Source of the DNA: Chlorobiota bacterium
GTDB taxonomy: Bacteria > Bacteroidota > Ignavibacteria > Ignavibacteriales > Ignavibacteriaceae
Length of the DNA stretch: 6,579 bases
Direction of reading: 5' to 3'
NCBI GenBank assembly: GCA_008363265.1
Contig: RHKR01000133.1
Coordinates: 1 to 6,579 of the forward strand
Below the pieces are notes generated by a model, which did not search any database, was not told the origin of the DNA, and saw nothing but the letters and a program-made list of their open reading frames with translations. How positions within the stretch are numbered: position 1 is the first letter of the stretch; the number at the start of each line of letters is the position of its first letter. A program made the position numbers and the translations under genes. Below, in pieces: positions 1 to 6,579 of this stretch.

Positions 1-3000
1 GTGTCGGGAACAATCCCCGCACAGCAACTCGGCGCGATTGCTTCCACCAGAGACATCTATTTCGGTAGACATGGTGATGGCGGAGAAAATTTCGACGGCA
101 AGATGGATGAGATTAAGATATGGAATGCCGGAAGATCGGAAACCGATATCCGCCGTGACATGCATCTCCAAGGCAACAATTCCACTCCCGGACTCATCTA
201 TTACCTCTCACTGAACGAAGGTACAGGTCAGTCACCGGCTGACGGTGGTTTCGCCCCTGCGAATACAACCACACTCGGTGACCTTAACACAGCTGAAGCT
301 TCCGACCCGTCATGGGTTGTGTCAGGTTCAATGGCCGGTCCCGGAAAAGCACTCAGACTTGATGGCATTGATGAAAAAGGCACCGCTTCCGGCCTTAATC
401 TCAACACTACAGATCTGACCGTGGAGTTTTGGGCCAAAGTTAACGGAGGCTCGACACAGAGACTGGTTTTGGGACAGGGTTCACTCTCGACCAACAACTA
501 TCTGCAAGTTGGATTCAGATCCCCTACTGCGCCGAACAATCCGAACGGTTTCTTCATGGGATTCTTCAACAACGATATTTCAGCCCCGGTTGGTGCAACT
601 GATACAGAATGGCATCACTATGCAGCTACTTACAACAGAACCACGGGTGAGAGGAAACTCTACAGAAACGGCGTTTTAGTAGCCCAAAATACTGCAACAG
701 GAGCTCTTGGATCAAGTGGAACACTTCATATCGGCTCTTCTATTGTGAATACCGAATTTTTCCCCGGTGATCTCGATGAACTGAGGATCTGGCTTTCCGT
801 CAGGACCCAGGAGGAGATCGTTGCCAATATGAACAAGTCGATGGAAGCCAACGAATCAGGGCTTTATGCATACTACAGATTCGACAACGCACCTGACGCA
901 AGTCAGACACAGGTTTCCAACCTCTCTTCAAATACTTTCCACATTGCGCTTGCCAATGTTGAAGGTGCCAGCGACTTTGTTACCTCAAATGCCTTCCACA
1001 CATGGATCGGCGGCGCGGATAACCAGTCGATAAACCCTTCAAACTGGAGTACCGGCCTTACACCATCCAATAACGATAATGTTGAGTTTGGTTTGCTTAC
1101 TTCACTGGCAACTCCTGCGAATGTAATGTCAACTTCAGTATTTAGAAATGCCACTTTCACCTCTTCCGGCACTACATTCGGCGGAAGTCTTGGTGTTCTT
1201 GGTAACCTTGGACTCGCAACTCCTCTCGATTTTGGCGGTAACATGGTCTCTGTCAGCCTTGCGGGAAGACTTACCGAGACAGGATCGAATCTCGCATCCA
1301 ACGGTGACTTCCTTTCAAGCAGGGTGATCAATGCTCCTAATAACGACAATATTGCCGGTTTCGGAGCGACACTTACAAGTGCCGTGAACCTCGGAACTAC
1401 CCTGGTGACAAGATCTCACACTGCAAGAACCATCGGTGCGTTCACCGGAATTAAACGCAGTTATGACTTTGCACCGAATACAAATACCGGACTTAATGCC
1501 TCCCTCGTTTTCAGCTATGATGATTCAGAGCTTAACGGAAACAGTGAAGGTGCTTTAAGACTAATAAAATCGACCAACAATGGCACGAGTTGGGCACTGG
1601 TAACAGCGACTCATAACGCGGTGGCAAACACTTTCAGTGTAACGGGGCAGAATTCGTTAGGGCTTTATACCGCTTTCGCTTACAGCACACCAACGATCAA
1701 TCTGACTGCACCGGCCAATGCCGCCATTACGCAGTCGCTCACTCCAACACTGACCTGGTCGTTTACTGGCGGGGTATCGCCTTTCACCAGTACCGTGGAA
1801 ATCGCAACTGACGCGGGATTTACAAATATTGTCCACTCAGCCTCTGCCGGTACAAACGTAACCTACAACGTACCTGCCGGCAACCTTGTTAATAATACAA
1901 GATACTGGTGGAGAATTGTCGCTACAGATGGCGTCGCTGGTGTAACCACCTCTTCATCGAGAACATTCACCACCATACTTGCCACTCCTGCACTTGCATC
2001 GCCGGCAACCGAGTATGAGTCACCGGTTATGTCACCTGACCTTTCATGGACAATGGACAACAGAAAATCGAATGTTTTCTACAAACTCCTTGTCAATACC
2101 GCGCCCGGGCTTAATGCCGGAGCACATACCAATGCAACCTCAGGAATCAATCCCGGTACACTTACTCTTAACCCGACAGGTCTGGCAGTTGCAACCAAGT
2201 ATTGGTGGACCGTTCAGGCAGAAGTAAATGACGGTACTGCAGACAACAATGGTGAGTTCAAAGTTGCCGCTCCCGAGCGCACTTTCTATACTCCGCTCGA
2301 TGTTCTCAACAAACCTTACAACGGTGTAACCGGCCTGAGCCTTGAGCCTCACTTCACGTGGGACGATGTCCTCTTTGAAACCGGATATGAGCTCAGGATA
2401 TCAACCGCAGGTGGTTCACAGGCTGCTTTTGATGGCGCAGTGATCTTCACAGATCTGAACATCCCCGCGAATACCGATTCACTTGCTTACAATGAGAACA
2501 CTCTCAATGAAGGTCTGTTGGGTCCTCAATATCCCTTCCCTCTCGATCCGAACACCAGATATTACTGGCAGCTCGTCGCGAAAGATGGAAGTGTTGCGAT
2601 CAAATCGCCGATCTGGCATTTCACAACCTACCCTGCAGTGACTGTAAGCCAGTACAACCCGGGTGATGGTGATACAGTATATCTGAACAGCCTTATGTTC
2701 ACTTATGGTATCAACCAGGCTACAGCGGGTTTGAAATTCAAACTTCAGGTTAAGGCGGGAAGTGTTGCCCCTGTTAAAACAGACTGGTTAACATCGAACT
2801 TTACCGGTGTTTCACCTGACCTCTTCCAGACCGTTAACCTTCTTGGAGGTACAAAGTACTGGTGGAGGATAGTATTGCTTAATGATGCAAACGAAGTGAT
2901 GGCTTACTCGGCTACACAGTCGTTCACCACAAGTGGTGGAGCAACTGTTCCATATCCGAGCTGGCCGGTTGGTGATCCGCTTGTTTACACAAACGCGCCG

Positions 3001-4761
3001 ATGCTTCACTGGTACACAGCAGGCTACAGCCCTGATGTTACATTTGACGTCGTCCTTTCAGGCGATACAACTGCTGTAGGTTATGCGTACGTTGCGACAC
3101 ACATCACGGACATTTACCACCAGATATCGATAAATCAGAATCCCGGTACGAGATATTTCTGGGCGGTAAGAAGCGTTTACAAGCGCGGTACACCTGATGA
3201 GGTTATTTCAAACTTCTCATTCTGGCAGTCGTTCCGTACTAACGGTGCCGGAACCCTTGTTGTACCCAACCCATCCTACCCGACAGATAACCTGTTGGTT
3301 TACACCACTGCCCCTTACTTCTATTGGTGGCTCGGTCAAGATGGAACAGGACTTACCTACCAGTTTGAATATGCAACCAACAGTGGATTCTCCAGTTCTA
3401 CCACCATCTCAAATATCCCTGATCTCTATACACAGATATCAGGTCTTGTCCCTGGCCAGACCTACTTCTGGAGGGTCAGATCATACAATGGTTCAGCTTA
3501 TTCAGGTTGGTCAGACACTGTCTCTTTCTCTGTAGCCGGCGGTGTTTCAAACGGTTACACCGTACTTAACTGGCCAACCGGCAATCCCACTGTCTACTCA
3601 ACCATGCCTACTCTCTCATGGTACCTCGAAGGTTCACCGATGGGTATCACAGGCTATGTTGTTAGATGGAAAGTCGGTTCAAACTCAACCAACTGGAATA
3701 CAGATTACGACAGCTCGAGAACAGTGACAGATGTATATAATACATTCTACACTTTCACTTCACCATTCGATGAAGGAGAAATAGTTTACTGGGCAGTTGC
3801 TGCATCTGATGGTTCAACCCTCTCTCCATGGGCGGCTGATACCTTTACCATTTACTCGGGTACCACACCGGGTGCGCCGGTCATCTCTTGGCCTTCAGGC
3901 AACACTGTGGTTTATTCTGTTGATCCACAGCTAAGCTGGTGGGTGAACGGTTCGACCAGCGGTATTGTTGGATATCAGGTTGTTTACAGCTACTCGGATG
4001 TTTTCTTCCCCGCAGCAACAACAACCCTTTATACAACAGATACCTGGGTTAATGCCTCGAACCTCGTTCAGGGTGCAACCTACTTCTGGAAGGTAAGAGC
4101 TCACTTCGGTGGTGGAAGCTACGGAGCTTTCTCAGCGGTTGATACATTCACAGTTAACCCCGGTTCATTCAACCCTGTTACCCCGATCGTCGGTGGTCCT
4201 CACAACGTGATGATCATGACTACATCACCGGTCGTTTCATGGGCACTCCCGGCAGCTCCCCCTGCAGGCATCACTTACGAACTGGAAGTTGCTGACAATC
4301 AGGATTTCACAGGAGCAATGCTCTTCGAGAACCTGACCATGGCAAGACAGTCACTTCAGGGACTTGCTGCAAACAAGAGCTACTTCTGGAGAGTCAGAAC
4401 CAAAACATCAGACGGTAATTACTCATTCTACTCAACGATGGGTCGCTTCCGCACTGCTGATGGTGCAACAGACATCAAAGAAGTTGTTGAACTTCCGAAA
4501 GAGTTCACGCTCTCACAGAACTGGCCGAATCCATTCAACCCGACCACAATGATCAGGTTCGCGGTTCCGGCAGATGTTAATGTGAAACTTGATGTTTACA
4601 ACACACTTGGCGAGAAAGTTGCTGAACTTATCAATGGACCGATGACAGCCGGTACATATGATGTTCCGTTCAATGCATCAAGCCTTCCTTCGGGAATCTA
4701 CTTCTACAGAATTGAAGCCGGCAGCAATGTCGCCATCAGGAAGATGATTCTCATGAAGTAG
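1..4761 (+). CDS. Giant T9SS-secreted surface protein with LamG and Fn3-like repeats (5' partial)
   Basis: The frame is open from base 1 to a TAG stop at 4759-4761 (1586 codons visible). The GTG at base 1 is probably internal: there is no signal peptide, and the frame opens inside a LamG-type domain whose closing motif FDGKMDEIKIW is at residues 31-41. Order of modules: LamG remnant (about 1-55); full LamG-like/concanavalin A-like domain (about 118-275); W-rich module starting TWIGG (334-338) with NPSNWS (345-350); a beta domain (about 420-561) with GFGATLTSA; nine Fn3-like repeats (564-1488); a T9SS type A sorting domain (1502-1586). Known for these families: LamG and Fn3 folds mediate binding or spacing in extracellular proteins, and T9SS cargo crosses the outer membrane and is often anchored to the surface. 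I infer a surface adhesin or scaffold. No catalytic residues or enzyme domain are recognisable in the visible part, but one could lie upstream. The ligand is unknown. Confidence 0.93.
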   Translation: MSGTIPAQQLGAIASTRDIYFGRHGDGGENFDGKMDEIKIWNAGRSETDIRRDMHLQGNNSTPGLIYYLSLNEGTGQSPADGGFAPANTTTLGDLNTAEASDPSWVVSGSMAGPGKALRLDGIDEKGTASGLNLNTTDLTVEFWAKVNGGSTQRLVLGQGSLSTNNYLQVGFRSPTAPNNPNGFFMGFFNNDISAPVGATDTEWHHYAATYNRTTGERKLYRNGVLVAQNTATGALGSSGTLHIGSSIVNTEFFPGDLDELRIWLSVRTQEEIVANMNKSMEANESGLYAYYRFDNAPDASQTQVSNLSSNTFHIALANVEGASDFVTSNAFHTWIGGADNQSINPSNWSTGLTPSNNDNVEFGLLTSLATPANVMSTSVFRNATFTSSGTTFGGSLGVLGNLGLATPLDFGGNMVSVSLAGRLTETGSNLASNGDFLSSRVINAPNNDNIAGFGATLTSAVNLGTTLVTRSHTARTIGAFTGIKRSYDFAPNTNTGLNASLVFSYDDSELNGNSEGALRLIKSTNNGTSWALVTATHNAVANTFSVTGQNSLGLYTAFAYSTPTINLTAPANAAITQSLTPTLTWSFTGGVSPFTSTVEIATDAGFTNIVHSASAGTNVTYNVPAGNLVNNTRYWWRIVATDGVAGVTTSSSRTFTTILATPALASPATEYESPVMSPDLSWTMDNRKSNVFYKLLVNTAPGLNAGAHTNATSGINPGTLTLNPTGLAVATKYWWTVQAEVNDGTADNNGEFKVAAPERTFYTPLDVLNKPYNGVTGLSLEPHFTWDDVLFETGYELRISTAGGSQAAFDGAVIFTDLNIPANTDSLAYNENTLNEGLLGPQYPFPLDPNTRYYWQLVAKDGSVAIKSPIWHFTTYPAVTVSQYNPGDGDTVYLNSLMFTYGINQATAGLKFKLQVKAGSVAPVKTDWLTSNFTGVSPDLFQTVNLLGGTKYWWRIVLLNDANEVMAYSATQSFTTSGGATVPYPSWPVGDPLVYTNAPMLHWYTAGYSPDVTFDVVLSGDTTAVGYAYVATHITDIYHQISINQNPGTRYFWAVRSVYKRGTPDEVISNFSFWQSFRTNGAGTLVVPNPSYPTDNLLVYTTAPYFYWWLGQDGTGLTYQFEYATNSGFSSSTTISNIPDLYTQISGLVPGQTYFWRVRSYNGSAYSGWSDTVSFSVAGGVSNGYTVLNWPTGNPTVYSTMPTLSWYLEGSPMGITGYVVRWKVGSNSTNWNTDYDSSRTVTDVYNTFYTFTSPFDEGEIVYWAVAASDGSTLSPWAADTFTIYSGTTPGAPVISWPSGNTVVYSVDPQLSWWVNGSTSGIVGYQVVYSYSDVFFPAATTTLYTTDTWVNASNLVQGATYFWKVRAHFGGGSYGAFSAVDTFTVNPGSFNPVTPIVGGPHNVMIMTTSPVVSWALPAAPPAGITYELEVADNQDFTGAMLFENLTMARQSLQGLAANKSYFWRVRTKTSDGNYSFYSTMGRFRTADGATDIKEVVELPKEFTLSQNWPNPFNPTTMIRFAVPADVNVKLDVYNTLGEKVAELINGPMTAGTYDVPFNASSLPSGIYFYRIEAGSNVAIRKMILMK
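352..828 (+). other. LamG-like (concanavalin A-like) domain within the surface protein
   Basis: Residues about 118-276 of the visible frame show the usual landmarks of a LamG/laminin_G_3 jelly-roll domain: an opening LRLDG (118-122), LTVEFWAKV (139-147), the central WHHYAATYN (204-212), LYRNGVLVA, and the closing GDLDELRIW (256-264). The closing motif recurs as FDGKMDEIKIW at residues 31-41, so a preceding LamG domain is cut by the window edge and the protein carried at least two. Such domains often bind carbohydrate or protein partners, but no ligand can be assigned here. Confidence 0.8.
994..1683 (+). other. W-rich module and beta domain typical of Ignavibacteria-like surface proteins
   Basis: Residues about 332-561 lie between the LamG domain and the Fn3-like array. 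The segment starts with a two-tryptophan signature (W335 in TWIGG, W349 in NPSNWS, then DNVEF), a pattern I know from the start of beta-helical or autotransporter-like stretches in secreted proteins. A Gly/Ser/Thr-rich strand region follows (GGSLGVLGNLGLATP, AGRLTETGSN), then a globular beta portion with GFGATLTSA, IKRSYDF and FSYDDSELNG. Similar stretches are familiar from large T9SS cargo of Ignavibacteria. I do not recognise a named function. It may be a spacer or a small beta-sandwich. Confidence 0.5.
1690..4464 (+). repeat. Nine tandem Fn3-like repeats encoded in the surface protein
   Basis: Residues 564-1488 divide into nine units of about 96-113 residues: 564-659, 660-765, 766-878, 879-979, 980-1082, 1083-1180, 1181-1287, 1288-1388 and 1389-1488. 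Each has an early proline followed by a tryptophan or other aromatic strand (for example PTLTWSF, PHFTWDD, PTLSWYL, PQLSWWV). Each also has a late Tyr-aromatic-Trp strand: YWWRIV, YWWTVQ, YYWQLV, YWWRIV, YFWAVR, YFWRVR, VYWAVA, YFWKVR, YFWRVR. They end in a strand like FTT or FRT. This is the layout of fibronectin type III-like sandwich domains in bacterial surface proteins. Units 5-8 are closer to each other, sharing a WPxGNxxVYxxxP-type header. The array probably forms an extended stalk. The units are diverged at DNA level, so this is an old duplication. Confidence 0.8.
4504..4758 (+). other. C-terminal T9SS type A sorting domain
   Basis: The last 85 residues (1502-1586) form the conserved cargo signal of the type IX secretion system. 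They start FTLSQNWPNPFNPTT (1502-1516), continue through VKLDVYNTLGEKVAEL and a GTYDVPF strand, then LPSGIYFYRI (1562-1571), and end with IRKMILMK. In known systems this domain directs export through the outer-membrane T9SS pore and is usually cleaved by the PorU sortase, often with attachment to surface lipopolysaccharide. The signal implies that the host encodes T9SS genes, none of which are in this window. An acidic linker (DIKEVVELPKE) separates it from the last Fn3-like repeat. Confidence 0.93.
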
Positions 4762-4790
4762 TGTAGAGTGTAGAGTATGGAGTGTAGAGA
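4761..4790 (+). repeat. Heptamer tandem array GTGTAGA, 4 units
   Basis: Directly after (and sharing the last G of) the stop codon of the surface protein gene are four 7-bp units: GTGTAGA at 4761-4767, GTGTAGA at 4768-4774, GTATGGA at 4775-4781 and GTGTAGA at 4782-4788, followed by GA. Three are identical and one differs at two bases. The array is noncoding and lies in the 3' untranslated stretch of the plus-strand gene. Its function is unknown. Confidence 0.85.
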
Positions 4791-4839
4791 CTCGCTACTC
4801 GCTACTCGCTACTCACTACTCGCTACTCACCACTGATCA
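4791..4839 (+). repeat. Heptamer tandem array CTCGCTA, 7 units, decaying to the right
   Basis: Seven consecutive 7-bp units read CTCGCTA, CTCGCTA, CTCGCTA, CTCACTA, CTCGCTA, CTCACCA, CTGATCA. The first three are identical and the last two are degenerate. It follows the GTGTAGA array with no gap beyond the GA dinucleotide. Read on the minus strand and rotated, the unit is GAGTAGC, which shares its GAGT core with GAGTGTA, the rotated unit of the left array. The two arrays are therefore related but inverted. This is a simple-sequence repeat, not a CRISPR. Confidence 0.85.
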
Positions 4840-4850
4840 CAGATCGTTAT

Positions 4851-4888
4851 AAAAAAAAGCCGTCCGGAATCCCGGACGGCTTTTTTAT
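4851..4888. terminator. Bidirectional intrinsic terminator between convergent genes
   Basis: A perfect 9-bp GC-rich stem, GCCGTCCGG (4859-4867) with CCGGACGGC (4872-4880), encloses the four-base loop AATC. An A-run (4851-4858) precedes it and a T-run (4881-4886, then ATTT) follows, so the hairpin has a U-tract on either strand. It sits 90 nt after the stop of the plus-strand surface protein gene and 18 nt after the end of the minus-strand carbamoyltransferase gene. It is well placed to end transcription from both sides. Confidence 0.92.
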
Positions 4889-4905
4889 TTGGGGTAAGTC
4901 TGATA

Positions 4906-5838
4906 TTACATTACAAGTGCCATGATGGCTTTTTGCACATGAAGTCTGTTCTCAGCCTCATCGAAAACGATAGAGTTTACTGAATCAACCACTTCATTGG
5001 TAACTTCCTCTTCCCTGTGCGCGGGGAGGCAGTGCATAAAGAGGTAGTCATCCTTTGCGTTGGCGACGAGTGCAGAATTAACCTGGAATCCGGCAAAGCG
5101 TGCGTTGCGTTCCTGAGCTTCTTTTTCCTGACCCATGCTTGCCCACACATCGGTGTAAATGATGTCAGCGCCCTTGCACGCCTCAACGGGATCATTGGTA
5201 ATTATTACCTTTGAACCCATGTAGTCAGCGTTCTTCTTCGCATTATCAACTATCCATCCGAGTGGTTCGTAACCTTTCGGTGATGCGATCGAAATATCCA
5301 TTCCGACCTTCGAGCAACCGTTCAAAAGTGAATGAGCCATGTTGTTACCGTCGCCAATGTAAGCGAGTTTCAGACCTTCAAGTTTTCTCCTCTTCTCAAG
5401 GATCGTGAAAAGGTCGGTCATCACCTGACAGGGATGGAGGAGGTCAGTTAGCCCGTTGATCACAGGGATCGAACCATGTTTTGCCAGCCCTTCAACATCT
5501 TCATGTTTGAATGTGCGGATCATAATACCGTCGAGGTAGCGGGAAAGAACCTTTGCTGTATCGTGGATCGTCTCTCCCCTGTTGAGCTGGAGATCGTTCG
5601 GTCCGAAATACATTCCTATTCCACCAAGCTGGTAGATACCGACTTCAAAGGAGATACGTGTTCTGGTGGACGGTTTCGAGAAGATCATTCCGAGGGTTTT
5701 ACCCTTCAGGAGGTGGTGCTCCTCACCTGTGTAAAGTTTTTCTTTCAGTGTTCTGCTGAGATCGAACACCTGATACATTTCTTCGAGTGTCAGGTCGTTA
5801 ATGGAAAGAAAACTCTTTCCTTTCATATTTACTGCCAT
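4906..5838 (-). CDS. argF: Ornithine carbamoyltransferase
   Basis: This 310-residue cytoplasmic enzyme catalyses carbamoyl phosphate + ornithine <=> citrulline + phosphate. The carbamoyl-phosphate site is visible as SKPSTRTR (54-61), R108-T109 and HPCQ (135-138). The ornithine side is visible as DGNNM (163-167), the D-x3-SMG loop DVWASMG (230-236) and HCLPAHR (269-275). The SMG loop and HCLP motif mark true ornithine carbamoyltransferase rather than aspartate or N-acyl-ornithine relatives. The length fits the biosynthetic ArgF class (about 300-310); catabolic ArcB proteins are often somewhat longer. It starts at ATG 5838, 3 nt after the carbamate kinase stop. A second ATG four codons in (5826) is possible, but only the first has an upstream GGA. 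It is last in its operon, because a terminator follows 18 nt on. One minor oddity is Glu276 after HCLPAHR, where Gly is usual. The symbol could equally be arcB if the pathway runs catabolically. Confidence 0.96.
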   Translation of the reverse strand: MAVNMKGKSFLSINDLTLEEMYQVFDLSRTLKEKLYTGEEHHLLKGKTLGMIFSKPSTRTRISFEVGIYQLGGIGMYFGPNDLQLNRGETIHDTAKVLSRYLDGIMIRTFKHEDVEGLAKHGSIPVINGLTDLLHPCQVMTDLFTILEKRRKLEGLKLAYIGDGNNMAHSLLNGCSKVGMDISIASPKGYEPLGWIVDNAKKNADYMGSKVIITNDPVEACKGADIIYTDVWASMGQEKEAQERNARFAGFQVNSALVANAKDDYLFMHCLPAHREEEVTNEVVDSVNSIVFDEAENRLHVQKAIMALVM

Positions 5839-5841
5839 AAA

Positions 5842-6579
5842 TTATCCGTTTTTTGCAATTATTCTCGTTCCCGGATTAGCCTTTCCAAGCTCTCCGGCAT
5901 CAGTTATCACCGCCCGTTTTCCTCCGTTTCGGAGAAACTTCACGGCTGCCTCCATTTTGGGTCCCATACTTCCGGCGGCGAACTCCCCATTCTTAAGATG
6001 CATCTCGGCTTCGTCAACCGTCAGTTGATCGAGCGCCACCTCATTTTCCTTCTGAAAATTAAGGTAGGCTTTCGGGACATCGGTAAGAATGATCAGTTCC
6101 TCGGCACCAATCTGGGTGGCAAGCACCGATGATGCCAGATCCTTGTCGATCACCGCTTCCACACCTTTTATTGTTCCGTATCCGTTTTTGATAACAGGAA
6201 TACCGCCACCACCGACACAGATCACAATGTGACCGTCGTCGGTTAGTTTCTTGACGATATTTGCGGAACGTACAAAGATTGGTTTCGGTGAGGCAACCAC
6301 GCGTCGCCATCCCCTTTTCCGGGGGTCTTCGCGGAATTGCCAGCCATTGGCCTTGGCAAGGAGGTCGGCTTCCTCTTTAAGGAAGAACTGACCTACCGGT
6401 TTGGTGGGATTCTGAAAGGCGGGGTCGTTGGGGTCAACTTCGACATGAGTGACCATCGACACCACTTCCTTCTGAATATTATGCTGCAGCAAAAGCCTTT
6501 CCATCTGCTGTGCTACGATATGGGCAATTTGCCCTTGCGACTCGGCAACGCACACATCCAGAGGCATTTTGGGGAGCAA
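5842..6579 (-). CDS. arcC: Carbamate kinase (N-terminus beyond the window)
   Basis: This enzyme catalyses carbamoyl phosphate + ADP <=> carbamate + ATP in the cytoplasm, the ATP-yielding step after ornithine carbamoyltransferase in citrulline/arginine breakdown. The visible 245 residues show family hallmarks: MPLDVC then SQGQI (5-18), PTKPVG (58-63), GWRRVVASPKP (90-100), VGGGGIPV (122-129), EAVIDKDLASS (141-151), LIILTDV (162-168), GSMGPK (203-208) and a C-terminal NPGTRI. Carbamate kinases are about 310 residues, so roughly 65-70 N-terminal residues, including the ALGGNA and HGNGPQ motifs, lie beyond base 6579. The leftmost codon in frame is TTG (Leu) and is not the true start. The stop (5842-5844) is 3 nt before the argF ATG, so the two form an operon. 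No frameshift or missing motif is seen in the visible part. Confidence 0.95.
   Translation of the reverse strand: MLPKMPLDVCVAESQGQIAHIVAQQMERLLLQHNIQKEVVSMVTHVEVDPNDPAFQNPTKPVGQFFLKEEADLLAKANGWQFREDPRKRGWRRVVASPKPIFVRSANIVKKLTDDGHIVICVGGGGIPVIKNGYGTIKGVEAVIDKDLASSVLATQIGAEELIILTDVPKAYLNFQKENEVALDQLTVDEAEMHLKNGEFAAGSMGPKMEAAVKFLRNGGKRAVITDAGELGKANPGTRIIAKNG
5845..5847 (-). promoter_or_regulatory. Weak ribosome binding site of the carbamoyltransferase gene
   Basis: On the minus strand a GGA triplet (in AACGGATAATTT) ends 6 nt before ATG 5838, immediately upstream of the TAA stop of the carbamate kinase gene. No longer Shine-Dalgarno match is present. The second in-frame ATG (5826) has nothing similar upstream, which favours the 5838 start. 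With a 3-nt intergenic gap, translation is probably coupled to that of the upstream gene. Weak Shine-Dalgarno sites are common in Bacteroidota-type genomes. Confidence 0.3.

Noticed and set aside
1..3. GTG at base 1 as the start of the surface protein
   Set aside because: No signal peptide follows, and the frame opens in the middle of a LamG-type domain. The gene clearly continues upstream of the window.
903..1349. 148-codon minus-strand open frame inside the surface protein gene
   Set aside because: It overlaps a well-supported coding frame, has low-complexity content and no recognisable domain. It is a shadow frame.
4761..4839. CRISPR array
   Set aside because: The units are 7 bp, directly abutting and without spacers. 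This is a simple tandem repeat.
4834..4839. TGATCA palindrome as a regulatory operator
   Set aside because: It is a 6-bp palindrome inside a decaying heptamer repeat and far from any start codon. There is no support for a regulatory role.
4906..5838. Aspartate or N-acetyl/N-succinyl-ornithine carbamoyltransferase
   Set aside because: The D-x3-SMG loop and HCLPAHR are the ornithine-specific pattern, and the adjacent carbamate kinase fits ornithine carbamoyltransferase.
5476..6132. 218-codon plus-strand open frame opposite the carbamoyltransferase and carbamate kinase genes
   Set aside because: It is antisense to two strongly conserved genes, spans their junction, and its translation resembles no protein family that I recognise. 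It is a shadow frame.
6577..6579. TTG at the right edge as the start of carbamate kinase
   Set aside because: The family needs about 65-70 more N-terminal residues, including nucleotide-site motifs. The frame simply runs off the window.

Overview
The window looks like a chromosomal segment from the Bacteroidota/Chlorobi superphylum, most likely an Ignavibacteria-type organism. The main evidence is the C-terminal sorting domain of the large plus-strand protein (LSQNWPNPFNPTT near its start, LPSGIYFYRI and a closing IRKMILMK). This is the type A signal of the type IX secretion system (T9SS) in the form common in that group. The taxonomic call is inference from protein style, not from a marker gene.

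Layout: (1) Positions 1-4761 (+) hold the 3' part of a giant secreted surface protein. It has the end of one LamG-like domain, one full LamG-like domain, a W-rich/beta module, nine tandem Fn3-like repeats and a T9SS sorting domain. Its true start lies upstream of the window. (2) Positions 4762-4905 are a short convergent intergenic region. It carries two back-to-back arrays of 7-bp tandem repeats that together form a long imperfect palindrome, followed by a strong hairpin terminator that can serve both strands. (3) Positions 4906-5838 (-) encode ornithine carbamoyltransferase. (4) Positions 5842-6579 (-) encode the C-terminal three quarters or so of a carbamate kinase, which runs off the right edge.

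The two minus-strand genes lie 3 nt apart and form the end of an operon. Together they interconvert citrulline + phosphate, ornithine + carbamoyl phosphate, and carbamate/ammonia + ATP. This could be fermentative citrulline/arginine breakdown yielding ATP, or a carbamoyl-phosphate supply for arginine synthesis. No arginine deiminase is visible, so the direction is not settled. The surface protein has no evident functional link to them and is transcribed toward them.

I see no phage, insertion sequence, CRISPR, tRNA or rRNA. No convincing new system is present. The least explained element is the inverted pair of heptamer arrays at 4761-4839.
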